Shown here in pieces: positions 1-9,053 of a stretch of DNA of 35,258 nt. Both the position numbers and the translations under genes were made by a program. Under the pieces are notes generated by a model, which was given only the letters and a program-made list of their open reading frames with translations, did not search any database and was not told the origin of the DNA. Location: the NCBI RefSeq assembly GCF_019430885.1, contig NZ_JAHYBZ010000017.1:1-35258 (forward strand). Direction: 5' to 3'. This stretch comes from Roseomonas alba. GTDB taxonomy: Bacteria > Pseudomonadota > Alphaproteobacteria > Acetobacterales > Acetobacteraceae. The stretch's first letter is position 1. Each line of letters opens with the position of its first letter.

Positions 1-1
1 C

Positions 2-907
2 GCGACCGCCACCCGCTGTGGCAACACCGTGCTCAACCGGCATCGCGCGCCGGCGTCGCGGCACCTGCGGCTGCTGGGGTCGGTGCCGAACGTCCGGGCC
101 AGGGCCTTCCGCCACAGCGCCACTGAGATCGGCGTCGAGGGGCTGGCGGTGGTCGCGACCTCGACCACCAGCGCGACGACGCTCGCCGGGCTGTCCTTCA
201 ACGGGCTGGACGACATCACGCCGACCTCGCGCGGGCTGCTGCTCGAGGCGCAGCGGGGGTTGGCCTTCGTGGTGGAGTGCGCCCAGGCCAAGGAGTTCGC
301 CCTGGTCCATTCCCTGGTCGGCGGGGCCGATGGCGGGCGGATCTTCGTGCGCTGCTTCGATGCGGCGATGAATGTGCGGGAGAACCTCGCCGGCGACGCC
401 CTGGCCTCGATCACCACGCTGCTGTGGAACATCCCGTCCAAGGCCTGGACCGGTGGCTCTGCCATGGCCGATGCCTCGCTCAACAAGCGCATGACGGTGC
501 GGCTTGGTCCCAGCGTGGCCTTCGCGCAGATCGGCATCGTCGGTTTCGACGGACAGATCGAGGTCGAGGCGATCAGGCTCTACGGGTTGCCGGAGGCCGC
601 GCCGGCGCTGCTCTGCGGCACGCCGGCGCTGCCAATAGGGCAGCGGGAGTTCGCCGCGGAGGTGTCGTGGGATCTGCCGAGCCTGGCGCCGGGGGCAACC
701 AGCCTGCTCGACGTCACCGTCAACGGTGCTCGGCAGGGGGACCTGGCCCAGGCCGCGCTGGCCTCGTCGACGCGCTTCATCGAGCTCGACGCCGCCGCAT
801 GGTCCAACAACACCGTGCGCGTTATGGCCAGGAACATCTCGCCGGCCACCTTCGATCTCGGGGCGGCGACGCTGTCGGTCGCGGCCAGAAAGCGCCGAAT
901 CCCCTGA
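2..907 (+). CDS. Phage-tail-like protein, 3' part (5' end outside window)
   Basis: The frame is open from base 2 to the TGA at 905-907, and the first in-window start-like codon (GTG at 29) has no ribosome site, so the gene most likely begins upstream. The visible 301 residues are mainly predicted beta structure. The last 70 residues follow the pattern of short repeats at the ends of phage tail and tail-fibre proteins: a Pro/Gly/Ala-rich linker, then a V-T-V-x-G-A-x-x-G-D segment, then an N-N-T-V-R-V segment close to the C-terminus. That resemblance is to a pattern and not to a named family, so a prophage or tail-like particle origin is inferred. It stands outside the copper cluster and marks its left flank. 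Confidence 0.55.
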   Translation, partial: ATATRCGNTVLNRHRAPASRHLRLLGSVPNVRARAFRHSATEIGVEGLAVVATSTTSATTLAGLSFNGLDDITPTSRGLLLEAQRGLAFVVECAQAKEFALVHSLVGGADGGRIFVRCFDAAMNVRENLAGDALASITTLLWNIPSKAWTGGSAMADASLNKRMTVRLGPSVAFAQIGIVGFDGQIEVEAIRLYGLPEAAPALLCGTPALPIGQREFAAEVSWDLPSLAPGATSLLDVTVNGARQGDLAQAALASSTRFIELDAAAWSNNTVRVMARNISPATFDLGAATLSVAARKRRIP

Positions 908-999
908 CCGTCCGCGCCTACAGTGCACTGACTTCACCAAACAAGAAGGGCGTAGGCATGTGGCCGCCAGCACGGATGTCAGCATCGTGTGGGCCTCGC

Positions 1000-1296
1000 T
1001 TAGCGCGGTCGGCGCCGGCCTCCGGAGCCTGGATGTGCGGCTGCGCAGGCCGACGATCTGCGCGGACGCGCCGCCGGCATGTCTGCCGCTGGCGCATTGA
1101 GGCTCTTCGAGGGTGCCGACGAGGTCGCGACGGCTAGGTAGGCTTCGGCCAAGACGGATCCTGGAACAGGACCAATTGCGAGGAACTCGATTGCACGCAG
1201 CAGATGATCGGCAACGTCGAGGCGTCCTTCAGCCATTGCCTGTCGGAGTGCGATCAGGATTTGATCTTCCAGCGCGCCATGTCGATGGTACAGCAC
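1000..1296 (-). CDS. Small hypothetical protein
   Basis: A 98-residue frame opens with GTG at 1296. AGGAGG lies 8 nt upstream, an unusually good ribosome site, and an in-frame stop 12 codons before excludes a longer start. The first 55 residues read like a real helical protein, with an acidic/leucine-rich stretch (A-L-E-D-Q-I-L-I-A-L-R-Q-A, then D-V-A-D-H-L-L-R-A-I-E). I recall similar short proteins of unknown role in alphaproteobacteria. The last 40 residues are Arg/Ala/Pro-rich and look like read-through of non-coding sequence, so the 3' part may be frameshifted or truncated. No function can be given. It lies just downstream of the multicopper oxidase and in the same direction. Confidence 0.45.
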   Translation of the reverse strand: MLYHRHGALEDQILIALRQAMAEGRLDVADHLLRAIEFLAIGPVPGSVLAEAYLAVATSSAPSKSLNAPAADMPAARPRRSSACAAAHPGSGGRRRPR

Positions 1297-1422
1297 CTGA
1301 GCGACCTCCTGCTGCTTCCTTGGGCAGACCGATCAGCCTGCCCCCACGATTTGGCGCCACCGGCGACAGGTCGCGCCGCTCCCAAATCAGGCTCGCGGCA
1401 ACGCCATACCCCGGGAGCATCG

Positions 1423-2820
1423 CTATCCGACGTAGCGAAGCTCCGTCATCATGCCCGCGGCCAGGTGAGGCATGTGATGGCAGTGGAACATCCATCGACC
1501 GGGCTTCTCCATATCGATGGCGATCGTCACCCGGCCCATTGGCGGGACATGCACCGTGTCCCGGACCGCACCGGCAAATCGCTGCGATCCAATACCAACC
1601 ACCTGGAAGGCATGACCGTGCAGGTGCATTGGGTGCGCCATCATCGATCTGTTCTCCATGGTGAGTTCGACCCTCTCCCCGCGCCGCACCTCGAGGAGGC
1701 GATGCCGGCCCCATGGTTGACTGTCGATCGACCAAGCGTACGGGGTCATGCCTCCGTTCAAGGTTACATGGAGCGCCCGATCGGGGCGCCTCATGGGTAA
1801 GGGGCTGACTGCGTGCAGCCGAAGTTCCTGCCCCCCGTCGAAGGGCGCCGCCACCGCGTCGGCCTCTGGCGCGATCCGGGTGATTGGCATCCCCGCGGTG
1901 GCCAGCACGATCCCGGTTTGCTGTCGGGCGCCTTCCCGCAGGGCGAGAATCGGAAAGGCGCCGCCCTCACGCGGAACCTCAAGCACTATGTCGACGCGCT
2001 GGCCCATCGCGAGGCCAATGCGAGCCCCTGGTTGCGGCTCGACTGCATGCCCGTCCACGGCCACCAGCGTGCCGCGCAGGGTGCCGGTGTCGATCCAGAA
2101 CACCGTCGCCCCGGCACCATTGATTATCCGCAGCAGGACGCGTCCACCGCGCTCGATTCTCACAACCTGCGGGTCGGCCAGCGTCCGGTCATTGGCGAGA
2201 TAGGCGTCGAAGTCGATGTCGTTCAGATCCATGGCCGCCGCGCCCGCATTGGCATGGGCCGCCGGCCCATGGCCAGCACCCTCGCTGCCGAGGCGTGCCA
2301 GGTGCTCGCCGAGCGGCGTAAAGGAGAAGTCATGCAGCATGAGCACGACCTCCTGCCGATCCGCGCGCACATCCTCCTTAGTCCTGACGATCAACGGAGC
2401 CGCCAGCAGCCGCATCTCCTGATCCGGGACATGCGCGTGCATCCAATGCGTGCCAGAATTCGGAGCGTAGTCGAAGTCGCGTGTTGCGCCGGGCGCAAGC
2501 ATGGGCAATGGAACGTCGGCGACGCCGTCCTGCTCCACGGGCGGTGTCTGACCATGCCAGTGGATGATGGTGGGCTCACTCAAGCCATTCACGAGCCGCA
2601 CGCGGAAGCGCTCGCCCGGCGGGATGACGATGCCCTGCCTTCCATCGGCCTGGAGAAGACCGAGGACCGTTGCCGCCCGGCCGTTGACGTCCAGCGTCCG
2701 CGTCGTGGCACGGAGCGATGTAACGTCGGTCGCGGCGTTCCCCGGGCGCGGGCCGCCTACGAAGGCCGAGGCGCCGAGCGCGGCGGCCATGGTCATTAAC
2801 GAGCGGCGTGACGATGACAT
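1423..2820 (-). CDS. Periplasmic multicopper oxidase
   Basis: A 465-residue laccase-like oxidase, probably oxidising Cu(I) in the periplasm. The N-terminus has a twin-arginine-like signal (S-R-R-S-L with a hydrophobic stretch to about residue 20). All four copper-ligand blocks are present: H-W-H-G at 87-90, H-W-M-H-A-H at 125-130, H-P-M-H-L-H-G-H at 396-403 and H-C-H-H-M-P-H-L-A-A-G-M at 446-457. The Met at 457 fits an axial type-1 copper ligand. It lacks the Met/His repeats of the second oxidase at 14268-16067 and is shorter, so the two are not duplicates. It is last in the minus-strand copper series and probably has its own promoter, since a regulator box lies at 2891-2906. Confidence 0.9.
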   Translation of the reverse strand: MSSSRRSLMTMAAALGASAFVGGPRPGNAATDVTSLRATTRTLDVNGRAATVLGLLQADGRQGIVIPPGERFRVRLVNGLSEPTIIHWHGQTPPVEQDGVADVPLPMLAPGATRDFDYAPNSGTHWMHAHVPDQEMRLLAAPLIVRTKEDVRADRQEVVLMLHDFSFTPLGEHLARLGSEGAGHGPAAHANAGAAAMDLNDIDFDAYLANDRTLADPQVVRIERGGRVLLRIINGAGATVFWIDTGTLRGTLVAVDGHAVEPQPGARIGLAMGQRVDIVLEVPREGGAFPILALREGARQQTGIVLATAGMPITRIAPEADAVAAPFDGGQELRLHAVSPLPMRRPDRALHVTLNGGMTPYAWSIDSQPWGRHRLLEVRRGERVELTMENRSMMAHPMHLHGHAFQVVGIGSQRFAGAVRDTVHVPPMGRVTIAIDMEKPGRWMFHCHHMPHLAAGMMTELRYVG

Positions 2821-2890
2821 CTCTCGTATCCATTCCAGTGTTTGACGTCAGGACCATCGCCGACGAACACGACCAGATGCTTGCTGCTCC

Positions 2891-2906
2891 GTGACGAAAC
2901 ATGTCG
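2891..2906. promoter_or_regulatory. Candidate copper response-regulator box 1
   Basis: GTGACGAAACATGTCG lies 71 nt upstream of the multicopper oxidase start, in the short gap after the DUF3141 gene. It matches the box at 9417-9433 closely (TGAC, AAA or AAG, then ATGTCG). The repeat of this pattern in several copper-gene gaps suggests a site for the OmpR-family regulator encoded at 12757-13494. The assignment to that regulator is inferred. Confidence 0.45.
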
Positions 2907-2923
2907 TCCGCAGGCGACGCCGC

Positions 2924-4669
2924 TCATCCGAGTTCCGGCCGCGAGGCAGGCTCTCGATCATCGGCGATGTTCCCGGATGCCTGCCAAAGGAGCGGCAGGT
3001 CGCCGTAGAGGTGCCGAAACGCGAGTTCGTAGCCAACATCGCGCAACTGCCGGAGGGACCTGATCGCTACCGTCACCTGGGAGACCAGCTCCTGTTCCGC
3101 AGTCCGAAGCGGGCTTTCGCGTGGCACACCTGCGGGATTCGCCCGTACTGCGGCGGCGAGGACCGCGACGCTCAGCATTCCAGGAGCGAACTTCTCCGAG
3201 AGCAGATAGCGGCTGCTGCGCATCGGATGCAGCCATTTCAGCAGCATCGCCGTGGCAGGGTTACTGGCCGCACGAATCCACGGGGCCAGGAAGAGGCCGT
3301 AGGCCTGATCGCTGAACTCGGAGACCTGGCGCGCGCGATCAAAGGCCGAGGGCGGTTCCTCGAAGGGCAGATCTTCGACACGACGCTCCTCGAACACGAC
3401 GCGGTAGTGTGGCTTCTGGCAATTCGGGTCGCCGGTCGGGTTGTCGATCCTCATCTCATATAGGCCAGGAGCGAGTGCCGCGACATCGGGCAAGGCCTCG
3501 AGGATCGCCCGGTGCTCGAAGCGAGCCACCGCGGCTGATACGAAGATGCCAAGGTGCCCCACCTTCCGGTTGATGAGGTAAACGATCCGCTGTCCCGCGC
3601 GCTTCAGCGCCTCGGTGCTGCCATGGACATGACGGATCCAGGCTAGGGCCTGATGCGGCGGGCTGATGTCGTCGCCGTAGGAAGCGAAGACAACGAGCGG
3701 ACTCGCGAGCCGGCGGAGATCGATCGGGATCCCGTCGCCGAGATCGAGCACGCCTCGCTCCAGTTCATTGCCGACGAAGAGATGCCGCACGATGGCAGTG
3801 ATCTCCTCGCGGCTCAGCGCAAAGAAGGCGTTCCACCACCGCTCGAAGGCAACGAAGCGGTCGTGTTCGCCCGCGGGATCCAGGAACAGGGTTGCGTACT
3901 TCTCCCAAAGCGTGTTCTCGGGCTTGAGCGCCTCGAAATTCTGCACCAGCCACGCACCGTCGAACTGGCCGTCGCCCAGGTCGGAAAGCAGCCGCACCGG
4001 CCACACGCCGCCGATCAGGCCCCCCGCGAGGCGCATCGGGTTCACGCCGGCCTCGCCGGACCAGTAGGACAAGGGAGAGCCGTTCAGCACGACCGGCCCA
4101 AGCGCACCCTGGCAGTGCAAGGCCAGCAGGATCGCTGCCCAGCCTGCCTGACAATTGCCGTACAGGATCGGCAGCTTCCCCGGGTGCCGCGCCAGGACCT
4201 CGTCGGTGAAACTGCGCAGCGCGTGCAGCACGTCGACCAGGGTCTGGCCTGGACAGGGGGCCGGGAAGAAGCTCACGAAGTAGACTGGGTAGCCCTCATG
4301 CAAGGCGATCCCGAGTTCGGACTCGCGCCGGTAGCCTCCAATGCCGGGTCCGCTGCCTGCGCGTGGATCCATGACGATCAGCGGTGGCTTGTCGGGATCA
4401 AGGCAATGGTCCGCCTGATCGTCCCCGTAGGCCGTGATCCGGAGCAGCGCGTAGTTGACGGGCCGCGCGAAGCGCCGGGCGTCCAGCAGCGTCTCGTGGC
4501 GGAAGGCGAGCACGTCCGGGGCGCCGGACGCCTCGCGCTCCAGCATGTCGTTGGCGCGCTCCCGGAGCGTGTCCCAGAAGAGGATCGCGCGCTGCCAGGC
4601 ATCAAGGCCGTAGGCCCAGATATCCGTGACATCCGGAAGCAGTGCCGGGGGCCGTGTCGCATCATCCAT
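2924..4669 (-). CDS. DUF3141 alpha/beta hydrolase, PHA-synthase-like
   Basis: A 581-residue cytoplasmic-looking protein without signal peptide or clear membrane helices. It matches the DUF3141 group, which has an alpha/beta-hydrolase core related to polyhydroxyalkanoate synthases. The nucleophile box is G-N-C-Q-A-G, with cysteine in the place used by PHA synthases, and a candidate catalytic His follows in V-G-H-L-G-I-F. An aspartate pair in S-Y-G-D-D-I-S-P-P could supply the acid. I recall family members as often being longer, so this may be a compact form. Substrate and role are unknown. GAGGA 9 nt before the ATG supports the start. Its place between a Met-rich copper protein and a copper oxidase is unexpected, since nothing in the protein suggests metal handling. 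Confidence 0.8.
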   Translation of the reverse strand: MDDATRPPALLPDVTDIWAYGLDAWQRAILFWDTLRERANDMLEREASGAPDVLAFRHETLLDARRFARPVNYALLRITAYGDDQADHCLDPDKPPLIVMDPRAGSGPGIGGYRRESELGIALHEGYPVYFVSFFPAPCPGQTLVDVLHALRSFTDEVLARHPGKLPILYGNCQAGWAAILLALHCQGALGPVVLNGSPLSYWSGEAGVNPMRLAGGLIGGVWPVRLLSDLGDGQFDGAWLVQNFEALKPENTLWEKYATLFLDPAGEHDRFVAFERWWNAFFALSREEITAIVRHLFVGNELERGVLDLGDGIPIDLRRLASPLVVFASYGDDISPPHQALAWIRHVHGSTEALKRAGQRIVYLINRKVGHLGIFVSAAVARFEHRAILEALPDVAALAPGLYEMRIDNPTGDPNCQKPHYRVVFEERRVEDLPFEEPPSAFDRARQVSEFSDQAYGLFLAPWIRAASNPATAMLLKWLHPMRSSRYLLSEKFAPGMLSVAVLAAAVRANPAGVPRESPLRTAEQELVSQVTVAIRSLRQLRDVGYELAFRHLYGDLPLLWQASGNIADDREPASRPELG

Positions 4670-4749
4670 CGGGCTTCGTCCTCAGGAGGTCTGATGCATG
4701 CCGGCAGGCTGCGCGGCACAAGGCACGCGCCTGCCGGCACGCCAAGGCG

Positions 4750-5613
4750 CTACCGCGCCGGCCCCGCCATGCCGCGCGCCATCGGGCCGGGGCTGCCGGG
4801 CAGGATGAGCCAGGCGAGCGCCTCGACGGTGCGCCGCTGCCCATCATCCAGTGCGGGCATCAGCGTTGCGGCAGCCTCGCGGCAGGCGCGGGCGCGCTCG
4901 AGTTCAGCTGTGAGCCGAGCTTCCTGGGCCGCGAAATGCTGCTCCAGGCCGGCGCCCGGCGCGACGGCCGGAATTCTGCCGCGCGCCTCACGGAAGCGGG
5001 TCGCTGCCTCACGGATCTTGGTGGCGAATGCGGTCCAAGCGACTTCCTGGTCGGCGCGAATGCGAAGTTCCGCCCGCAGGAAGGCGAGGCCGCCCTCAGC
5101 CCGCTCGGCGAGCAGGTCATGCAACTGCTCACCCATTCCCGCCCCTTGCGGCGCGCCGCCCGGCATGCCTCGCATGGGCATCCCGCCGCCCATCATGCCG
5201 GGCATTCCACCACCGCCCATGCCGGGACGCCCCATGGTGCGCCGGCCATCCTGATCTTCCACGTCCACATGGATGTCTGGACCGACGTTGATGATGACGT
5301 TCATCGGGGTGTCGTAGGGGCCGTGGCGTCGCATCATGCCCATCCCCATGCCGGGCCGGCGATCGTCGCCGCCCATCATCATCGGCATGCCGCCTTGGCC
5401 ACCCATCATCCCCATCATGCCCATGCCACTACCCGGCGCGGGTGCCGCCGGGACGGATGCCGCGGGGGCGGGCTGCGCCGCGCTGGGGGCTGCCGTCGCG
5501 GCGGCGCCGCCAGGGTGATGCGGATCCGCCGCCGGGGCCTGCTGAGCCATTGCTGGCCATGCGAGCAGAAGCGCCGCCGCCAAGGCGGCTCCGCGAGTCA
5601 TGCTTGCAGACAT
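4750..5613 (-). CDS. Met-rich periplasmic Spy/CpxP-like protein
   Basis: A 287-residue exported protein. The frame extends further upstream, but the ATG at 5613 has AGGAGG 9 nt before it and is followed at once by a typical signal peptide ending near W-P-A-M-A-Q, so I take that start. After the signal comes an Ala/Pro-rich linker, then a stretch crowded with Gly-Met motifs (G-M-G-M-M-G-M-M-G and P-M-M-M-G-G), able to bind Cu(I) through methionine sulphur. The C-terminal half is helical, with a L-D-D-G-Q-R segment that resembles the LTxxQ motif of Spy/CpxP chaperones. A role as periplasmic copper buffer or stress chaperone is inferred from composition and from its neighbours. Confidence 0.75.
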   Translation of the reverse strand: MSASMTRGAALAAALLLAWPAMAQQAPAADPHHPGGAAATAAPSAAQPAPAASVPAAPAPGSGMGMMGMMGGQGGMPMMMGGDDRRPGMGMGMMRRHGPYDTPMNVIINVGPDIHVDVEDQDGRRTMGRPGMGGGGMPGMMGGGMPMRGMPGGAPQGAGMGEQLHDLLAERAEGGLAFLRAELRIRADQEVAWTAFATKIREAATRFREARGRIPAVAPGAGLEQHFAAQEARLTAELERARACREAAATLMPALDDGQRRTVEALAWLILPGSPGPMARGMAGPAR

Positions 5614-5698
5614 GGTATCTCTCCTCCTTGCCATTCGCGCCGGCGTGCTCCGGAATGGAGCTCGCGCTTCCAGTGTTTTGGATGACGCGACGTTTCGA

Positions 5699-6181
5699 TC
5701 ATGATGCTTCGGGTCCGGGCGCATTGGCGCGCCGCGCCGCAAGCAGCGCGAGCGGCGGGACCACAACCCATTGCAGCAGTGGCGCGAGCCCCGTGCCGAG
5801 CCAGGGCAGCCGTGGCATCGCCTCGGTGTAGGCCCAAGCCTGCCGGATCTCGACGTTCAGCCATTCGCTGTAGATCGTGTAGGCGACCCCGACCGTGACA
5901 GTCGCGCTCAGCACCCGGGTGAAGCCTCGCGCCGGCCAGCCGTCCTCGCCCGCCAGCAGCAAGGCCCAGGCGAGTGCGGCAACGCCGATCAGCGCATCGC
6001 CGAGCGTGCAATGCAGGACGGCATAGGCGATCGTTTCCGAACCTCCGTCGCGCCACAGCGTATAAAGCGGCAGCTGCGCGACCTCCCACGTCAGCATGGC
6101 CGGCACGAGGAGCATCGAGTAGGCCCGCATGGCGCGGAGCCAGGACGCAGGGCGCAATGCGGTGCGAGACGGGCCATCCAT
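5699..6181 (-). CDS. Four-helix membrane protein of copper cluster
   Basis: A 160-residue integral membrane protein with about four hydrophobic segments. Short conserved-looking motifs lie in the loops: W-E-V-A-Q-L-P-L-Y, a central H-C-T-L-G-D, and Y-S-E-W-L-N followed by W-A-Y. I recall homologues of this unnamed family beside copper or heavy-metal P-type ATPases. The ATG lies 15 nt after the stop of the ATPase, so the two are very probably co-transcribed. The ribosome site is weak (GGGTAG), and a second ATG at 6130 is possible. The conserved His, Cys and Asp could be metal ligands, but no biochemical role is established to my knowledge. Confidence 0.75.
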   Translation of the reverse strand: MDGPSRTALRPASWLRAMRAYSMLLVPAMLTWEVAQLPLYTLWRDGGSETIAYAVLHCTLGDALIGVAALAWALLLAGEDGWPARGFTRVLSATVTVGVAYTIYSEWLNVEIRQAWAYTEAMPRLPWLGTGLAPLLQWVVVPPLALLAARRANAPGPEAS

Positions 6182-6196
6182 TTGCCGCTACCCGCG

Positions 6197-8350
6197 TCAT
6201 GCCGCGACCGCCGGAGCCGTCGCGCCGGCCTGCGCTATATCCCGCCGAAGTGTGGCCAGCCGATGCTCGCCCTGGCGCCCAAGCAGGCGAGCATTGAACG
6301 CCACGACTACTGTGGAAAGGGACATCAGCGCGGCGCCCATGGCCGGTGTCAGCAGGATGCCCCAGGGCATCCCGACGCCGGCGGCGAGCGGAATCGCGAT
6401 GACGTTGTAGCCGGTCGCCCAGACCAGGTTCTGCGCCATCTTCGCGTAGGTCGCGCGGGCCAGGGCCAGGATCGCCACCACGTCGCGCGGGTCGTTCCGC
6501 ACCAACACGATATCGGCCGCCTCGGCCGCGACGTCGGTCCCGGCGCCGATGGCGATGCCGAGGTCGGATTGCGCCAGCGCCGGCGCGTCGTTCACCCCGT
6601 CGCCCACCATCGCGACCGTCAGGCCCTTCGCCTGGATCGCCTGCACCGCCTCCGACTTCTGATGCGGCAGCACTTCGGCGCGGACTTCATCCAGGCCAAG
6701 CTCCCGCCCGACCTGTTCAGCCACCGGGCGCGCGTCGCCAGTCAGCATCATGCAGCGCAGGCCGAGCGACTGAAGCTGACGGATCGCTTCGCGGCTCTCA
6801 GCGCGGACGATGTCCGCCAAGGCGACAGCGCCCGTGACGACGCCCCCGACCACAACGAAGACGACCGTGCGGCCGGCCTGGCGCTCGGCAGCCACACGCG
6901 CGTCGGTCACCGCGATGCCACGGCGGTCGAGCGTGCCAGGGCTCACTACTTCGACCTCGCTGCCCTCGATGATGGCGCGGGCGCCTTCGCCAGGCAGATT
7001 GCGGAATTCCGACGCCTGCGGGGTGGCGATGCCGCGATCCGCGGCGCTGCGCATGATCCCCTTGGCGATCGGATGTTCGGACGCCGCCTCGAGCCCCGCG
7101 GCCAGGCGCAGCACCGCTGCCTCATCATGGCCGGCAGCGAGCGGCACCACCGAAACCACTCCGAAGCGACCCTCGGTCAGCGTGCCTGTCTTGTCGAACA
7201 CCACCGCCTGCAGCGCCCGGGCGCGCTCGAAGGCGGCGCGGTCGCGGATCAACAGCCCGTTGCGCGCGGTGAGCTCGGTGCTGACGGCGACCACCAGCGG
7301 GACGGCAAGGCCGAGCGCATGCGGGCAGGAGATAACCATCACCGTCACCATCCGCTCCAGCGCGAAGGCCAGCGGCGCGCCGAGGATCAGCCATATGATG
7401 AAGGTGCCGCCACCCACGCCGATCGCCACCCAGGTCAGCACCGCAGCGGCGCGGTTCGCCAGGTCCTGCGTGCGCGAGCGCGTGGCCTGCGCCTGCTCGA
7501 CCAGCCGGATGACCTGCGATAGATAGGTCTCGCCTCCGGTGCGGTCGATCCGCACGGTCAGCGCGCCCTCACCGTTCACCGAGCCGCCGACGACGCGCCC
7601 GCCGGCGGTCTTGTCCACCGGCCGCGATTCACCGGTCAGCATGCTCTCATCCACCGAGGAACTGCCCTCGGTCACGTTGCCGTCCGTTGGCACCTTCGCA
7701 CCAGGCCGTACCAGCACCAGGTCACCGGGCCTCAGGGCGGAGATCGGCACTTCCTCCTGCGCCCCGCCCGGGCCAAGTCGCGTGGCCGTCGCCGGCATGA
7801 GCCGCACCAGGGCCTGCAGCGCGCCTGACGCGCCGAGCACTGACTTCGCCTCCAGCCAATGCCCCAGCAGCATCACGAGGATGAGAGTCGCGGTCTCCCA
7901 GAAGAAGACATCACCCGCAAGGCCAGCGAGCACCGCAAGGGAGTAGATGTAGGCGGAGACGATCGCGAGGCTCACCAGCGTCATCATGCCCGGCTTGCCG
8001 CGGCGAACCTCATCGGTGAGCCCGGTGATAAAGGGCCAGCCGCCGTAGAAGAACACCGCGCTGGCAAGCGCTGCTTCCACAAGGTAGTCGCCGGGAAAGG
8101 CGATGATCCCCGGCAGGCCGATCAACATCTGAATGTGCCGCGACAGCAGCACCACGCCGATGGTCAGGGGCAGGCAGATCCAGAACCGGCGGCGGAAGTC
8201 GGCCACCATCGCTCCGTGATCATGCCCGGCGTGGCCATGTCCTGCGTCGCCATGCCCGGTGTAGGCATTGGCAGGCCTAGGCGCCACGGCCGCGCCGGCC
8301 ATACCTGGCGCATGGCCGTGGTGGTGGGTGTGATCGTGCCCGTTCGTCAT
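6197..8350 (-). CDS. copB: Copper-translocating P-type ATPase, CopB type
   Basis: A 717-residue inner-membrane P1B ATPase that exports copper using ATP. In place of CxxC metal domains the first 50 residues form a His-rich tail. The ion-pathway motif is Cys-Pro-His (342-344), which defines the CopB-type (P1B-3) branch, linked to Cu(II) or Cu(I) and also silver. The full catalytic set is present: T-G-E-S 239-242, D-K-T-G-T 386-390 with the phosphorylated Asp386, H-P 426-427, T-G-D 537-539 and G-D-G-V-N-D 583-588, plus M-S-L-S-T in the last helix. The ATG at 8350 is preferred over an upstream extension because the His-rich tail starts there and GAGG lies nearby. It should not be confused with outer-membrane CopB at 13543. 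Confidence 0.95.
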   Translation of the reverse strand: MTNGHDHTHHHGHAPGMAGAAVAPRPANAYTGHGDAGHGHAGHDHGAMVADFRRRFWICLPLTIGVVLLSRHIQMLIGLPGIIAFPGDYLVEAALASAVFFYGGWPFITGLTDEVRRGKPGMMTLVSLAIVSAYIYSLAVLAGLAGDVFFWETATLILVMLLGHWLEAKSVLGASGALQALVRLMPATATRLGPGGAQEEVPISALRPGDLVLVRPGAKVPTDGNVTEGSSSVDESMLTGESRPVDKTAGGRVVGGSVNGEGALTVRIDRTGGETYLSQVIRLVEQAQATRSRTQDLANRAAAVLTWVAIGVGGGTFIIWLILGAPLAFALERMVTVMVISCPHALGLAVPLVVAVSTELTARNGLLIRDRAAFERARALQAVVFDKTGTLTEGRFGVVSVVPLAAGHDEAAVLRLAAGLEAASEHPIAKGIMRSAADRGIATPQASEFRNLPGEGARAIIEGSEVEVVSPGTLDRRGIAVTDARVAAERQAGRTVVFVVVGGVVTGAVALADIVRAESREAIRQLQSLGLRCMMLTGDARPVAEQVGRELGLDEVRAEVLPHQKSEAVQAIQAKGLTVAMVGDGVNDAPALAQSDLGIAIGAGTDVAAEAADIVLVRNDPRDVVAILALARATYAKMAQNLVWATGYNVIAIPLAAGVGMPWGILLTPAMGAALMSLSTVVVAFNARLLGRQGEHRLATLRRDIAQAGATAPAVAA

Positions 8351-8393
8351 TCCAAGGATCCTCGGCTGGCTGCGGCGTTGAACTCTACGGGGC

Positions 8394-9053
8394 TCAGCGC
8401 GATGGTGTCGCGCCAGCGACAGGTCGGCTGAGATGGGGGAACCAGCCCGGCACTTGCGCCCGCCAGGTCGCGTACTCCTTGCCGAAGCGCGCGGCTGCCT
8501 CGCGGTCCTCACGGATGGCGAGGCGGACGTACATCGCGACCAGCACGGGATACATCAGCAGCGTGACGAGGGTCGGCCACTGGAACAGGAAGCCGGTCAT
8601 GATCAGGATGAAGCCCGCATATTGCGGGTGTCGCAGCCGTGCATAGGGACCGGTCGTGGCCAGGCGGCCGGCGCGAACGGCGCGGAACAGTACCGGCCAG
8701 GCAGCGGCCACCAGCCAGAAGCCGGCAATGATCAGCGCCGTGCTCAGCAGGTGGAACGGACCGAAATGCGGGTTCAGCCCGAGCCCGAGCATCATCTCCG
8801 GAAGATGGCCGGCATCATGGCTGAACCAGTTGACGCCAGGCCAACGTGCCTGCAGCCAGCCGGACAGCAGGTAGATGGTCAGGGGAAAGCCATACATCTC
8901 CGCGAATAGGGCAACGATGAACGCGGAGAAGGCGCCGAAGCTGCGCCAGTCCCGCGCATTCAAAGGGCGCGCGAAGCTGTAGGCGAAGGCGATGAAGAGA
9001 GCCGCGTTCGCCGCCGCGAAGATCCAGAGGCCATAGCCTTCCATGACGTTCAT
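8394..9053 (-). CDS. ICMT/PEMT-like membrane methyltransferase
   Basis: A 219-residue polytopic membrane protein of the isoprenylcysteine carboxyl methyltransferase / phospholipid N-methyltransferase group. The diagnostic part is C-terminal: G-P-Y-A-R-L-R-H-P-Q-Y-A-G, then a hydrophobic segment, then a R-E-D-x-E-A segment and an E-Y-A-x-W run. These form the SAM pocket in the family. Bacterial members often sit in metal-resistance clusters but their substrate is unsettled. The start at 9053 has GGGGGA just upstream and overlaps the stop of the DUF2933 gene as ATGA, so the two are translationally coupled. A second ATG lies three codons later. Confidence 0.85.
   Translation of the reverse strand: MNVMEGYGLWIFAAANAALFIAFAYSFARPLNARDWRSFGAFSAFIVALFAEMYGFPLTIYLLSGWLQARWPGVNWFSHDAGHLPEMMLGLGLNPHFGPFHLLSTALIIAGFWLVAAAWPVLFRAVRAGRLATTGPYARLRHPQYAGFILIMTGFLFQWPTLVTLLMYPVLVAMYVRLAIREDREAAARFGKEYATWRAQVPGWFPHLSRPVAGATPSR

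Noticed and set aside
3653..5254. A 533-codon plus-strand frame across the DUF3141 and Spy-like genes
   Set aside because: It is antisense to two well supported genes, spans their gap and shows no recognisable domain.
5771..7522. A 583-codon plus-strand frame opposite the ATPase and membrane-protein genes
   Set aside because: Arg/His/Gln-rich shadow of the ATPase; all P-type ATPase motifs are on the minus strand.
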